Part shown: positions 10,837 to 22,720 of the stretch, piece after piece
Layout of the letters: each line of letters begins with the position of its first letter
Numbering within the stretch: the first letter of the stretch is position 1
DNA from: Dipteris shenzhenensis
Lineage: Eukaryota; Polypodiophyta; Polypodiopsida; Gleicheniales
Reading direction: 5' to 3' (one strand)
Length of the DNA: 64,000 nt
NCBI GenBank assembly: GCA_047967505.1
Contig: CM106539.1
Program-made: the position numbers and the translations under genes
Notes under the pieces: generated by a model
What the model was told of the DNA's origin: nothing
What the model saw: only the letters and a program-made list of their open reading frames with translations
Database searches by the model: none

Positions 10837-11218
10837 CTGCAGCAAGAAAATCTACGCATAAGAGGCATGGAAAATGCATGATCAAGAGACCGCAGATTTG
10901 ACAGATGCGGTCCGAGAAAGGAAAGCGAACAAAGTAGCCACAAGCGAGGCCGACGTGCAGAAATCTGTCGGACGAAAGAAACACACTGGTAGAGGTGCGA
11001 AATGCCATGGAATTCGAACAAAAGTAGTCGACTAGATCGCGGTGCTGTGCGGCGTGAAGCGTCGTACGCAAGCGACATTGCGGGCAGAGTAACGAAACCA
11101 GTCCAAAGATCGGTACGAACGAGCGACATTGCGAACAGAGCAGCGACGGGGAACTGCAAGCAGGGAAAGGGAGGGAGAGAAGGAAGAGGGACTTACTGGT
11201 GTGGGAAGAGTACCACAT
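10837..11218 (-). other. BTA1: Probable 5' exon region of BTA1 (tentative)
   Basis: The 10,836 exon begins with two bases of a split codon after TTGCTGCAG, so at least one coding exon lies upstream. On the minus strand a strong donor (CACACCA|GTAAGT, exon end 11,197) follows an ATG at 11,218 giving MWYSSHT, and a strong acceptor (CCCTGCTTGCAG) ends at about 11,153. The exon after it could run through a CpG-rich segment with a repeated 'cgcaatgtcgct' motif (about 11,075-11,085 and 11,127-11,138). I could not find the expected family N-terminus, so these exons are inference. The 230-codon open frame at 10,526-11,218 reads across introns and is not itself a protein. Confidence 0.35.
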
Positions 11219-11720
11219 GGTGCAAGGGAGGACGAGGCAGCGAGCTGCCTCGAGACTCTGAAGAAAAAATTCGATGAAGCTGTGGAGGGAGGAACGAGGG
11301 ATCTGGATCTCTACTGCGCGGCCGAAGGAGCTGGAGGTGTCTGGTACGCAAGGTAGAGGAAGGGAGCGATGGCGAAACGAAGAATGCAGGTGAAAAGGGA
11401 GGAGGGGAGAGCGTAAGGAGGGAGGAGCAGGATGGGGAAGGAAGGAGGAGGCTATGGCGAAGAAGCAAAGGGGGGGGGGGGGGAGACGAGCTGTGAAGGA
11501 GAAACGAGCTCAGGAGGTGGCTATGGCGAAGAGCGGAAATGCAGGAAAAGCGAAGTTGGCTATGGCGAAGAAGAGCTCTGTCTGAATGAAAACAGAGAAG
11601 AAGAGGAAGAAGAAGAAGAAGAAGGAGAAGAAAGAAGGTAAAGGGAAATTTAGGGCGTCCCTGCGTTCATTCCAGACGGGAACGATGGCCTCTATAACGC
11701 CCTCAGAACGGCTGCCTGGC
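11219..11720 (-). promoter_or_regulatory. Likely 5' UTR/promoter region of BTA1
   Basis: Strongly purine-rich on the plus strand, hence pyrimidine-rich on the BTA1 strand, as is common in plant 5' UTRs. Together with 10,200-11,200 it is clearly richer in CpG than the rest of the window, consistent with an unmethylated promoter. Plus-strand frames here (for example 11,432-11,641) are low-complexity Glu/Gly translations, not genes. Confidence 0.4.
11450..11572. repeat. GGCTATGGCGAAGA motif repeated three times
   Basis: The 14-mer occurs at 11,450, 11,519 and 11,558, with a shortened relative (gatggcgaaacga) near 11,368. It sits about 240-360 bp upstream of the tentative BTA1 start. On the gene strand it reads TCTTCGCCATAGCC. 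Confidence 0.7.
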
Positions 11721-12574
11721 GCCACATATATATAATATATAATATGTGTGTTTATTCTTTTTATTTATAACTTGAATCGCGTTTCTAGCCGACCTATCAG
11801 CTCTCTCCTCTCTTAGGCCCCACTCCCTTCGAAGATTCCCCTCCCGATCCCTAGCATCAAACCCTCGCATATCCTAACTGTCCCCTGGGTATCCCCTCCA
11901 GCATATCTCTCCCCTTGCTTTATACGTTCCCCCCCTGCTTGATTGCCTCTCTCTTGAGATTTGTCCTTCCCTCCACCCTCTACAAATATGCCACTTTCTC
12001 ACCCATCACATCGCCCAGTTTACTGCGGCCTTCGACGTAAGGTCCTCAATGCCTCAGCACATGCCCCCCATCCCCTCCGGCCCCTTCCCTAGTTCAACAA
12101 CAGCCACTATCTTCATAGCCCACATCCCCCAAGTCTAACAAGCCTCCCTCCCACCACGACATGCACTCCTTCAATCAAGCTTGCCATGGAACCCTCCATT
12201 TTGCAATCCGCATGCATTCTCTTACCACCACAAGAATATACTATACTTTGTGATTCTATTTCTTAGCCTTGACTCCCCTCAATCTTCTTAAGGTCTAGTA
12301 TTATGAGCTAGAGATTTTAAGGTATTTTAAGATTCATACCCTAAAAGTCCTAAAATCACGCGTAAAGAATTCACTCTTCACATCTTCTCCTCACCCTCCC
12401 TCTCTTTCCTCACCACCCCAACACAACACACACTCCAACTCCACCTCAAAATTTGCAAGACCACCCAAGAATTTCTTGTGACACTAATTTGACATTGTGG
12501 AAAGGGTGCCATGAGAAATTTTTGACATCTTGCCCTTCTTTTGAAAGGCAAATGCCTCGAGAATGCCTTGAAAC

Positions 12575-12611
<37 letters not shown>

Positions 12612-13330
12612 CATCCATCATCTCACATGCATTCCAAACTTCCCATTTCTAACGATACAATTTTTCTACATGTATCACAAATATCTCCAAATCGATATTT
12701 CCTGATTACGCAAATATATGTACATCTATAGTTTAAAACTTGCAAGGTGTAAGTTTCTATGCTTTTCAACTTCTCAATTTCATAATGCAAACACGATGCT
12801 GACACATGAAATGTACATGTGTGATCATCCTTTTCCAAGATTTTCATGTACATGTGTGATCGATCATTCTTTTTCATACAATTGCCTCGCTTATCGTTTT
12901 ATCCATAGGTGCTTGACACTCATAAAAGGACGCAATCTCTCCTTCCTCTAGAATAAGGATAACGAGACTTCCTATATGTGTGCTCTCTATTGTTGTCACT
13001 GAAATGGAAAAAGATCCACTCACACATCAAGCTCAACTTTGACCAAAGTGGTAATCCAGATGGTACAGTATTCCAGAGCCCACAAGGCTGGAGTTCTTTA
13101 GAGACTTTGACCAAAGTCAAAAGTGGTAACACTCTTGGTAAAGTATTTCTGCCCACAAGCATGTACATGGAGCTCTTGTGGGAGTGATCCTCCCAACTTC
13201 AAAAAACTAATTAAAGGTGGGTGGGTAAGCTTGATCGAACCTCATCTGAACAAAGTTCATCATTAACACAAAATGATTGTTACCTGGTGCCATGCAACTT
13301 TGTTTTCTTGAAGGTAAATTTGTTTTTTTT
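11721..13330. other. Intergenic spacer with a (CT)n microsatellite
   Basis: Begins with a short TATA/ATAT-rich tract (11,724-11,745) and a C/T-rich segment to about 12,240. A (CT)n run spans about 12,577-12,609. Around 13,040-13,140 the phrase 'ttgaccaaagt(g/c)' recurs with 'ctggagttctttagagac' in a small repeat. No gene is supported. Confidence 0.5.
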
Positions 13331-13339
13331 TTTGTCCCA

Positions 13340-13920
13340 AGGCAACCAAGTTTGTGTATTAGTAGTAGAAATCATATTATGTTGCTCTTTGTTTAAGTTG
13401 ACGCAGAGAGTGAGTTCTTTTGCTATCCAAATCCAAGTGCCTTTTGATTTGTGAGTTTGCCTTATAATTTTTATCATTGCTATCCAATTTCTTAAAATCA
13501 ATTTGGGGGTGTGACAACTTTTGATAAACTCCAAATATGTCATTAGACTCCCATTCAATATTGGGTATTTTCTCTTTGATACTATTGAAGTCATCCTTTG
13601 TGTAACCATCTTCATTATACCATCCATTAGCCCCCAATATCCAAGATCAAGGAAATGTTGAATCTTGCTTTATGTCTCATGATCTGCTCTTCGGGATTAA
13701 GTTTATTAACATTAATGTCCAATTCTACTGGTATTTCTTCTTTCATTGACTTCATCTAAGTGTTGATCATTTCTTGATAGTAGAGACAAACTACAATGCA
13801 AGTGAGACATTGCATATTTTTATATTACCTCTTGAAGACTTCTTTGTTTCCCATACTTTCAATCTCTTGGATTTTCTTCTCCATTGCTAAAAACCTTCAT
13901 TTTGGGAAATTCCATCTACT
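13340..13920 (-). pseudogene. Unidentified decayed coding block
   Basis: Minus-strand frames continue each other across stops: a coiled-coil-like MEKKIQEIESMGNKEVF near 13,880-13,830, then MKSMKEEIPVELDINVNKLN near 13,755-13,690, then an 86-codon frame at 13,637-13,377 rich in Asp/Lys/Asn (DIFGVYQKLSHPQIDFKKLD). Composition looks protein-coding, but I recognise no family. Probably a retroelement relic. Confidence 0.3.
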
Positions 13921-14082
13921 TAAAGTGAGTGACAAAAAAAGGGTGTCCACCCTTGTGCCTAGTTAGGGGCTAAAGTTTGCAACTAGGCAAGCTAGAGTAG
14001 ATCTAAGTTGGCTAGAACTAGTGGGTGTATGGTGAATGATGGATGGATAGAGGAGTGTATGAGCTAGAGTAGAATTGTATAG

Positions 14083-14216
14083 TCTAAGGAAGAAAGATTG
14101 TGCAAGCAAGATCAAAGCTATATAGATTGAATGAATGAACTTGTATGTGTCTAAGGAAGAAAGATTGTGCAAGCAAGATCAGAGCTATATAGATTGAATG
14201 AATGAACTTGTATGTG
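14083..14216. repeat. Near-perfect 67-bp tandem duplication
   Basis: The unit starting TCTAAGGAAGAAAGATTGTG at 14,083 repeats at 14,150 with a single visible difference (a/g), so it is a recent duplication. Confidence 0.9.
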
Positions 14217-14268
14217 CTAGAGCAAAGTTGTTTGTTGAGCTAATGCAGAGCTATATGTATGTATATAA

Positions 14269-14337
14269 TGTGTGTGTGTGTGCGTGCGTGCATGTGTGTG
14301 TGCGTGCGTGTGTGTGTGTGCACACGTGCGCATGCGC
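14269..14337. repeat. (GT)n/(GTGC)n microsatellite
   Basis: Alternating purine-pyrimidine run of TG, TGCG and GCATGC, ending in CGCGCATGCGC-like sequence; it has Z-DNA-forming character. Confidence 0.95.
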
Positions 14338-14994
14338 GGGGGGTGAGGGTGTCAGTGTGGGTGTACGTGGGTTTTGCTACCTCCCTCATTGGTTTTGGTT
14401 CATGCCAATTGCATAACACACCTCTCAATGGTGGCAAAAAAGATTGCAACACATTTGGTCTTCCAAACTCCACCTTAGGCAAAAGTTCTTATGATGATAG
14501 ATTGAGGATAGGTTATGCTTGGGGTTCTCCCCTTTGGATAGATTTTAAATTGTCATCGTATTGCTCTCGCTAGTTGTCAATGACGTCTGCCTATACAAAG
14601 AATCTATGCCTCATCTATTTTAGCACTACCTAGAGATTTCTTACTTCTTGTATAGCTATGACTTCAGGTGCATTTGCTAAGTGCTTCCTTTGGCAAGAAT
14701 TATAGGTTTGGGTTTCCATCCTCTCAGGCAGGTTTTATGATCTTCTTTTTTATTGGGTTCATTATTAGGCACTTTAGACCCTATGAAAAGACGACAATCA
14801 TCATAACTTGGGTCCCCCACTGGCTAGGTTCATTTCCTCTGAGCATCTCTACGACAATCATTTAATGATTGTCTGCATGCTCGTGATCTTGTTTATCCTG
14901 CCTTCTTAACATATAATGACATCTTCTAATTTCTTATAGCTACTTCTTCTTTTCTTAGGGGCTGTTTTTTGTAATATAATGACATGGATTTCAT

Positions 14995-14995
<1 letters not shown>

Positions 14996-15043
<48 letters not shown>

Positions 15044-15198
15044 TGTATATGCATGCATGCATGCATACATACGTACGTACATACATGTAATGCATGCGTG
15101 TGTGCATGCGTGCGTGCGTGTGTGTGTGTCTATATACATACATACATACCTATGTACGTATGTACATATGCACGTGCGCATGCACACACACACACACA

Positions 15199-15253
<55 letters not shown>

Positions 15254-15280
15254 AGGGAGGGAGGTAGGGAGGGAGGGAGG

Positions 15281-15334
<54 letters not shown>
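14996..15334. repeat. Compound microsatellite (GA)n-(GCAT/TACG)n-(CA)n-(GA)n-(GGGA)n-(GA)n
   Basis: A 340-bp chain: (GA)n at 14,996-15,041, tetranucleotides GCAT, TACA and TACG to 15,180, (CA)n at 15,183-15,200, (GA)n to 15,247, a GGGA block to about 15,282, then (GA)n to 15,334. The open frames reported through it are repeat translations. Confidence 0.97.
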
Positions 15335-15339
<5 letters not shown>

Positions 15340-15546
15340 CGACTCACCTCCTATGGACCTTGTATGCTCTTTATTCATTTAGGGAGTTATGATAGATTTT
15401 GGAGGGACATATATGAGCATGCCATAAACAGAGTGAATTAACAGCTAGCCTCTTTGGAATGCTTCCCCTCAATCCCTATGCATCTCCATATTTGTTATTG
15501 CTTGTCCTAGCCTTTGTTGTGGTTTCTCCATAATTTTGAGTTCCGG

Positions 15547-15865
15547 TGCAACAAGGGCTCCTTTTCCTTGCTAAAAGCCTACATCAATTGATTGTTCAAG
15601 ATTCACTATTTTGTGGATGTTGCATTATAGTCACTATTCAATTTATGGTGTGTTCTTTGAGTTATTTGGATGTTACATACCCCTTTATACTTGATTTCAC
15701 CAATCTAACCCTCTCCCTAAGGTGTGTGGAGCATGAGTTATGTTGCAACAGAGGCTTCTTTACCTTGCTAGAACCATACATTGGCAGTTTGCTCAAGGTT
15801 CACTATTTTGGATGTTGCAATATATTCACATTTTAGTTTATGGTATGTTTCTTTGAGTTTTTTAT
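15547..15865. repeat. Diverged direct repeat, about 190-bp period
   Basis: Both copies contain, in order, TGCAACA(A/G)...CCTTGCTA, TTCACTATTTTG, GGATGTTGCA and a 'ttatggt(g/a)tgt...ctttgagtt' block. Copy 1 runs about 15,547-15,665 and copy 2 about 15,738-15,865. Confidence 0.7.
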
Positions 15866-15959
15866 AGAAGTTGAATGTACGCAGTGCGTGTATTGTAAAC
15901 TTTCTATCTTGGGCAAGTCTTTAAATTCTCAAAATTGTGAAACTTGGTCTTGTTGATGT

Positions 15960-16420
15960 TGTAAATAATTTCTCACCTTTATTGATGAAATTTCTAGATA
16001 TGCATGGGCCTTTCCCATGAGAGCAAATAATGAGTTTTTCGAAACATTTTCAAATATTCCTTGTGTTAGTGGAAAATCAAGGTTAAACCCTTCCTTCTAA
16101 CATGGGAGGTGAATATATGTCAAATGAATTTCTTGAATTTTTGCAAAGGGTAAAATGCATCAATGTACATTGCCACATGGAGCTCAACAAAACAGAGTTA
16201 TCGAACAAAAAAACAAGACACTTATAGATATGGTTAGATGCATGCTCAAGAGTGACAAAGAAATTTTGGAAAAAAGTTGTAATGATAACTACAGATATCT
16301 TAAATAAATTTCCTACAAAGATAGTAAGTTTCAAGACCGCATTTGAAGTTTTGCATGACAAGAACTATAGGGAACCCATGTTTGAGTACATTCACAATTT
16401 ATGCAGATCGCAATGTGGGT
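15960..16420 (+). pseudogene. Ty1/copia integrase relic
   Basis: Plus-strand frames read, with shifts, FIDEISRYAWAFPMRANNEF (copia 'FIDDFSR.TWVY'), GGEYMSNEFLEF (region after the second catalytic Asp), HGAQQNRVIEQKNKTLIDMV (copia 'TPQQNGVAERKNRTLMEM') and TTDILNKFPTKIVSFKTAFE (copia 'YILNRVPTKAL.KTPFE'). At least three frameshifts and several stops. The first catalytic Asp region and everything upstream are missing. Unrelated in sequence to the copia element at 30-34 kb. Confidence 0.75.
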
Positions 16421-18220
16421 AGCATATGTGACTACATGAAGGGCTACACAATAGTAGAAAATGGCCCTGGTATAGAGTGGTGGAGTTGGAAACAATAAAC
16501 CCTGCAAGGGTAGTGCATAGAGAAAAAAAGGCAGCCTATTTGGGGATGCCATCAACTATTTATAGACTTCTTGTTTTCTATACAAGCACATTAATTAGCT
16601 TTGTTATATTTTTAATAGTGTTTGACTAAATATGGCATAGTATTTGTAAATGCATATGGAATTGAGCGTATTTCTACAATGCATGATTTTTGAATCTTTG
16701 GTAGTATATTTAAGTCAATATCAAAACCACTAGTTCCAATAGTCACACAAACTTTTCGTACTTTAATGTTAGAAGGCAGAAGATTACATAGGCTATAATG
16801 ACAAAGAAAGAGGCAGAGGCTACTTTATGATTGTGCAAAAATAAGGACCTAAAAAAGATATGTATAGTCACATGAAAAGTTGTAGAGATTGCACAAGCTA
16901 TAGTTGCACTAAAGAAGCTTATATCTTACAACTTTTAATTTGCAAACTTTTAAAAAGGCATATAAAACCATCTCTTTAAACACGAACCAAAGGGATTTTA
17001 TTTTAAATGAGGTCCAAGGGCCTTTGCTCATGTAAAAGTCATTATAGTTTGGCTCAATCGGCATTCCATTCAAACTTTGTATCCTACTTTGTGAGCTAAT
17101 GTAGGGGTAAAGGGGGGCCAAACATGGTTAATGTGTGAATGTTCGGTTCGATGTGCCACCTCAATATGGCATTGGCACACATAAAGGAGCACTTTCATTG
17201 GTCTACTCCAATCCATTTGCTAGCTAAGAGATCTCTACTAGGCATTAATCAGGGTGCACCATTGGCATGTTGGGGTTCATTGACCCACATGGAACATGAG
17301 TTGGAAAAGAATTGCTTTCTATGTGTCATGGGGAAAAGAGTAATGCACAAATAGCTACATAGGTTTTTCATTCCAATAAGAAACCTTTTAAGAACGTTGA
17401 TCCTTGAGCTTTTCTATTATGTTATTTGATTTGGTGAGAACAAAACAGAAATGGTTCTATTGATATGCCAAGGTGCCTTGATTGAACCCAGAAGGAGGCT
17501 AGTTGCAACAAATATATAATAGTTTGGAAAATTGGTTTGCACAAAAAGACTTCATGCTCCAAGTGCTACAAAATTCAAGGGGCAGAGTCTCCTTAAATGG
17601 ATAAAATTGCAAAACTTTTGTGAGTGTAACATGTTACAAGCTCATTGGCAATGTTTACGATGTAGGATTATGCTTATGCCCTTGAAATATAAAGAAAGAA
17701 CTCGTGTTGCTATAGTAAACATAGTGGTTTTCATATCATTATTGTTTAAGGAGTTAAAATCAACATTGTATGTTAAATTGCCTAATCTAGAAATAAGTAT
17801 GTACTAGCACTATCTAATGCAAACTTTCATGTGTAATTTTCCTTCTTTCTTGCATCCAGAAAAGAAAAGGACACTAGCATGCTAGACTTGGTAGAATAGA
17901 AATGAAGGAAACAAATAGCTGTATTATTTTTTTCTTAGAAAAAGTGAAATGCCAGCTTTTATTAAACCCTTCTTGAGACATTTCATGCCCAGAGCAGATG
18001 CATCGTACTCTAAGACAATGCGCACATGAGTGCGTGCATGCGTGTGTGTGTGCACGTGCACATATGTGAGTGCATGGGACTACGCGTTGCAAGGTATATT
18101 GGACGATGTCAAGCACACACTGAAAGAGGCATAGTAATTCTCTTATCTACTCTACATTCTTTGAAGATAAAGATGCCAAAGAAGAGAGAGGAGATAAAGA
18201 AGAGAGTGCTCAAAGACTAA
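16421..18220. other. No assignable gene; possible further copia decay; GT microsatellite
   Basis: Plus-strand frames at 17,139-17,354 and 17,532-17,807 are unrecognised, though they may continue the copia relic in degraded form. A TG/CATG-rich microsatellite lies at about 18,021-18,070. Confidence 0.35.
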
Positions 18221-19849
18221 TTTCTCTCATTCCGAGGTCATTTTTATCGGTTCCTTGCTACAAACAATAAGCAAACAAGCACACCTATTTTTTATCTTTC
18301 CCCCTCATTTTGAAGTTGTTTAATGTCGTGATTCTTCACCAAAATGTATGGAACTGGTTTGTGGGCACAAAGGATTATGCTTTGACCATTTAGGCATTCT
18401 ACTTCTCATAAGTAGCCAATTATGCAAGGTCTTCCATAGGAAAAGCCTGGCTTCACCAGCCTAGCACCCTTCCCATATATTTGTACATCGTTGTATCCAC
18501 TACTTCGGAGACCTCCACAATTTCCACTTATCATTTAGGGAGTCGATCAACTCCTAGCCTTCCATGAGATTCTTGTACATAGCTCTCACCCCACGAGTGT
18601 TCTCCAACTAGTATATTCTAGCATCCCCACTGGTTGACGTGCCAATCTAGGGAAGGACTACAGTTCGATGGCTAGCCTTCTGGGAGGTTGTTCAACACCT
18701 TAAACACCAAGACCATCTCATTGTCAGATAAGTCAAAGTGATCCCTGATTGCACACAGATTTCCTAACATCCCACACCTGCATCCAATACATGATGCCTT
18801 TTTAATGAAGAGCCTATGAAGCATGCAGGTCCATCCAAGCTAGAGCTTTATCCTGATAATTCACCACCCAACTCCACTAAACTCCTTCGTGTAGGCAAGC
18901 ATCACCTCTCAAGCCAGTCTGGCCCTTCCAATTCATTAGATGACCACAAGCTTTCCAAGCATCTACCACTCCTGCAACCAAGTCCGAGCCTTGAATTTTA
19001 ACTAGATACCAAGAGCACAATTTGTCACACTCCTACTACTCCACCCTTTCCAGCATCAAGGAACGATTTAAGTCACTCGACCTAGGGGGCTTGGCACTCA
19101 AACACTCTAGGCATCCATTTGTTGAGCAAGGCAATGTTTCTCTTGAAGGAAGGAAGCTTTTCTCTTGTGCTTTATTTTTAAGTGTTGCTTTATATGCAAT
19201 TGTTTTAAGGAAAAAAGTTCCAACCAATAAATGTTCGACTTTCTAAGTGTAAAAGAGGCGCTTGACTTAGAAACAATGACAACTTTGAAGGGTCCAATTG
19301 AGCAAGCTACGGTTGAAAAAGAAAATAAAGATATTTAAGAATTAAAGGACTCACATTTACAATTTCTTGTTGATGGCAAATGGTTGGAAAATCCAATTGT
19401 TTAGTGATCAATTCCAATTGCAAATGTGAAAAAATGGAAATGTGTAGGAATAATACATATCAATGCTAACAATTAAAAGTGAACATGACTACCTCTCGTC
19501 TCATATGAGTAAGAAAGGCAAGGCAATTGTGTAACCCACAAAATTAAGAGAGTGAATTATTTAAAGGAAGGCTACAGTAAAATTGAGAAGGGATAAGATC
19601 TTTTCAACAGTTGTTTGGTGAGCATGGCATTGAATTTGCAATCTTGTCTAACCACTTGACCTAAGGGTAGTCAAGGATGATTTCCTCAAGCAACCTTTGA
19701 TAGTTTGCAATCTTTGCTACCGCTTTTTCATTACATCCATAGTTCTCAACCATTTATATTATAGAGTGCATCACATACTATAGTTTCATTGCATTCTTTT
19801 CTTCTTCACCACCATCCCTGTCTCACAAATCAACTTCCCTCAAAACCAA
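18221..19849. other. Spacer without recognised content
   Basis: Short frames only (for example 18,816-19,001 and 19,022-19,246). No domain, repeat or RNA signature is visible to me. Confidence 0.4.
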
Positions 19850-20095
19850 CAAAAGTTACCTATCTGGGTCTTGGTGTGGTGTTTCAATATAATAGCTGTG
19901 GACCTTCCTCTTGTTTCCATCCTCTACCTTGCTGTCTGTAGATGTGACCTTCCTCTTGTTTCCATCCTCTGCCTCGTTGTCTGTAGATGTGGACCTTCCT
20001 CTTGTCTAACAAAACCTCACCTTTTAGGGTCTTGGTTGTAGTTTTTCAATATAACTGGCCTTTGTAGATGTGACCTTTCTCTTGTTGCCATTTTT
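19850..20095. repeat. Nested short tandem repeats
   Basis: 'ccttcctcttgtttccatcc' with 'ctgtctgtagatgt(g)gac' occurs twice in tandem (about 19,905 and 19,950) and once truncated near 19,995, while a flanking 'gggtcttgg..tgta/gtgtttcaatataa' block occurs at 19,868 and 20,028. Confidence 0.75.
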
Positions 20096-20489
20096 CATCA
20101 TTGCACAATCTTATTTGAGTATCTGCATCTTCCTCAAATTTATGTGGCATTGCAAGATCGTGTGATATTTATGATTTATTTCCTTTGCATCGATAGGGAT
20201 ATTGTTTGCATAAAAATGTGTAAAAGATCCATTGTGTGGGGTATATTGCTTGCATAGGAATTTGTAAAAAGATGCATAATGTGGGCATCTGACATGTGAA
20301 AGCCACTTTTAATGGGTCATTGCAAAAGTTTGATGCACTTGCATGTGTAATGTTTGTTGTTTAAGCTTTCTTTTTTAATGATCTTTTGAGGTAATACCTT
20401 GATGTGTGCGTTCCTTCCAACCTTTTACTATATGTGATGTATGAGGTCAACAATGGTACAAATCCAAAGGTTGCAAAGACAATAATAAT
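20096..20489. other. Spacer without recognised content
   Basis: AT/GT-rich non-coding sequence; no motif recognised. Confidence 0.4.
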
Positions 20490-21300
20490 TTGGGGGGAGC
20501 ACTGATAGGGAATCATTATTAGCCATCACTTGTCAAGAGCGAGAGTTTGCTATCTCGATAGCGTTTCACCGCTTCTTTTTAGCATTTTTTGTTAAAATCT
20601 AAATTTTAAGAGGTTAGAAAAAGAACAACAATAATTTATGTAGCCAAGATTCTTAGTAGCACGAAATTCAAAATTAATTTATTGCGTATGATTGGCTGCG
20701 AAGAACCCAACAGGAGCGGACGTTATAACAAACAATGCAACAGCGCAATTTTACCCATTGCCATGAGGCGATTGTCCGCAGTGCAACTTATCACTTGTCG
20801 TATAGCACATATTAGAAAGCTGTGAGGGTGGAATATCCTCGGGGCGATTCTTTGAGGTATATCCGTGACCGGTCTCCCGTCTCGGTCGTATCAATCTCTC
20901 TCAAGCCTGCACAAAACGCTCAAGAGTCTCGACCCTGTAGACCCATGGCCCATGGGTCACGTCGCTGCACAAGCCCAGTGGCCGTCGCCACGGCGGCAGA
21001 CAAGATTGCCTAAAACAACGGAGTCTGCACGTCAGCACATCACAGATACGCACGTGCCTTGAACCCAGCTCCGTCATCCTCTTTCCCACACTGAAGTCTG
21101 ATATTTTCGAAGAGCCTTGATACCTTTGCCGACGCATTATTGCTATGCCAAAAGACATATAAGTCCATATGCATTGGAGGCTCTTGACGGCAACCTTGGT
21201 ATGCCAAACAATTGTGTTTGCTATCCTCAAGGCTTCCTTTCATGTACAATTCTTTTTTCTTTTAATACAATTTTGAATTTCCCCCCGCAAAAAAAAAAAT
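20490..21300. other. CpG-richer segment beginning with a polypurine-tract-like motif
   Basis: AATTTGGGGGGAGCAC followed by TGATAGGG at about 20,488-20,510 resembles a plus-strand retroelement polypurine tract next to an LTR start, but no matching second LTR is visible. The next 600 bp are unusually rich in CpG (for example 'gtcgctgc', 'gccgtcgccacggcgg'). No coding potential recognised. Confidence 0.35.
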
Positions 21301-21369
21301 CAATTGTGTTTAGGCTTTGCGTAGACGGCTAGCGGGGCAAAGTAAAGATGAATGTTCAAACTCTGAGTT

Positions 21370-22720
21370 TTTTAAAAAAATTGATGTTGTGGATTTGTCT
21401 CGAGTGAGGTTAGATGGTGGTGGTTTGTCTTATGTGGGATATTGCTCCGATTTTTGTGTTGGATGGTGGTGCTTTGGAGGCTTGTGGGAACAGGGGTGTG
21501 CATGTTCCATTTCTTCCGATTGACGAGGAAGAGGAGAGACTTCTGGGTGAGCGTGGTTCTAACATGCTTGTTGTGTGGGCTCGTAGGCATTTTGATATGT
21601 GGAGGAAATTTAATGGGTTCAATGTGAGTGTGAGGCTTGAGGCTTTAAATTACCACGAGCTCTTTCTGCAAGTTGCGAAGCTCGATGGAAACTGTATATC
21701 CTGATGAGAGTATTATGGGAATGTTTCGTTGTTTTGGTTGTATACTTCGTAGAGGTATAATGAAAGGCTTCATTATTAGTCTTATAATGAAAGGTATCAT
21801 AAGTCTAATTTTCATTTTAGTGTTAACGTGCATGACTCGGTTGAGGTGGTTCATAGTTATGATTAGTTGGTGTGGCATCCTCCTCTTGTTCAAGAGGGTG
21901 CTCCGAATTCAAAGTATTTGTTCTTGTAGTGCATTGACAACTATGTTACGGAGGTGGGTTTTTGTCTTGTCGATGCTTTTTTAAATGTTTGTTTGCTTGT
22001 TCTTTTTCGATTGTGTTCTTTGCAAGTATGGTTCCATGTCCATTGTGAAATTGAGTATTCCCTTGATAAGCTTGTGCAATCTATGTAGGGTACTGTAAGC
22101 TATGGATTGGGAGAAAGGATGACTAACAAGAGTGTTCGATCTTCAACTATTACTAGATTGAGTCTTTGTCAAGTTCCTAAGGAATATTAATTAGTTGTTG
22201 GTAGTTGGTCAGAGGAGGGCTTCTTCTAATAGGAAGTATGACAAAAGTAATACTTTGTGTGGTCTATTCTTTCGAATCCTTATGATGAATTGGTGTGATG
22301 AAAAGCTACTCTAAAGTTCTATAGGATGATGTGAAGGTGTATTCACAAAAGATTGATGGTGTTGTTGCTTTTGAGCTTGGAAATGTTGAAGGTCCTAATA
22401 CAAATGTAGGTGGCGGTGTTTCAGGTCTTGTTGGTGGTTGCAAGGGTGTTTCTTCTATGTTCTCTTCTATTTCGAGTGGTGGAATTATTTGTTTTGGTTT
22501 AGATTTTGTTGGTGGATGTAATAGTGGTGAACATGTTGTGATAGCAGTTGTGATGATGTTAAATATTACTGTATTGGAAAGAAATTCAATGGTTTTCACA
22601 GTTTTAATATATGAGCTGTATGTTTTATTTCGATTTGGTAATTTGATGTGGCATAACAATGTGCATCTATAGTGTGTTTTCTAGATGTTCTTTTAATGTA
22701 AGATTTTGAGTTACGCTTTT
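21370..22720. other. Strongly G/T-skewed segment, no gene
   Basis: The plus strand is dominated by G and T for about 1.3 kb. Several medium frames exist on both strands (21,414-21,704; 22,331-22,672 plus; 22,306-22,659 minus). Their overlap on opposite strands and Gly/Val/Phe or Thr/Pro/Ser bias indicate a composition effect. Confidence 0.4.

Noticed and set aside
10526-11218. 230-codon minus-strand open frame as a single protein
   Set aside because: Only its last 100 codons match the BtaB family; the rest crosses a TTGCTGCAG acceptor and other splice signals. It is exon plus intron read-through.
11432-11641. Gly/Glu-rich 69-codon frame with GYGEE repeats
   Set aside because: Low-complexity purine-rich sequence in the presumed BTA1 5' region; the DNA motif repeat is reported instead.
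15053-15392. Several 80-110-codon frames on both strands
   Set aside because: Translations of GA, CA and GGGA microsatellites (RERERE, SLSLSL).
21414-22672. Medium open frames on both strands as genes
   Set aside because: They follow from the strong G/T skew, overlap on opposite strands, and show no motif.
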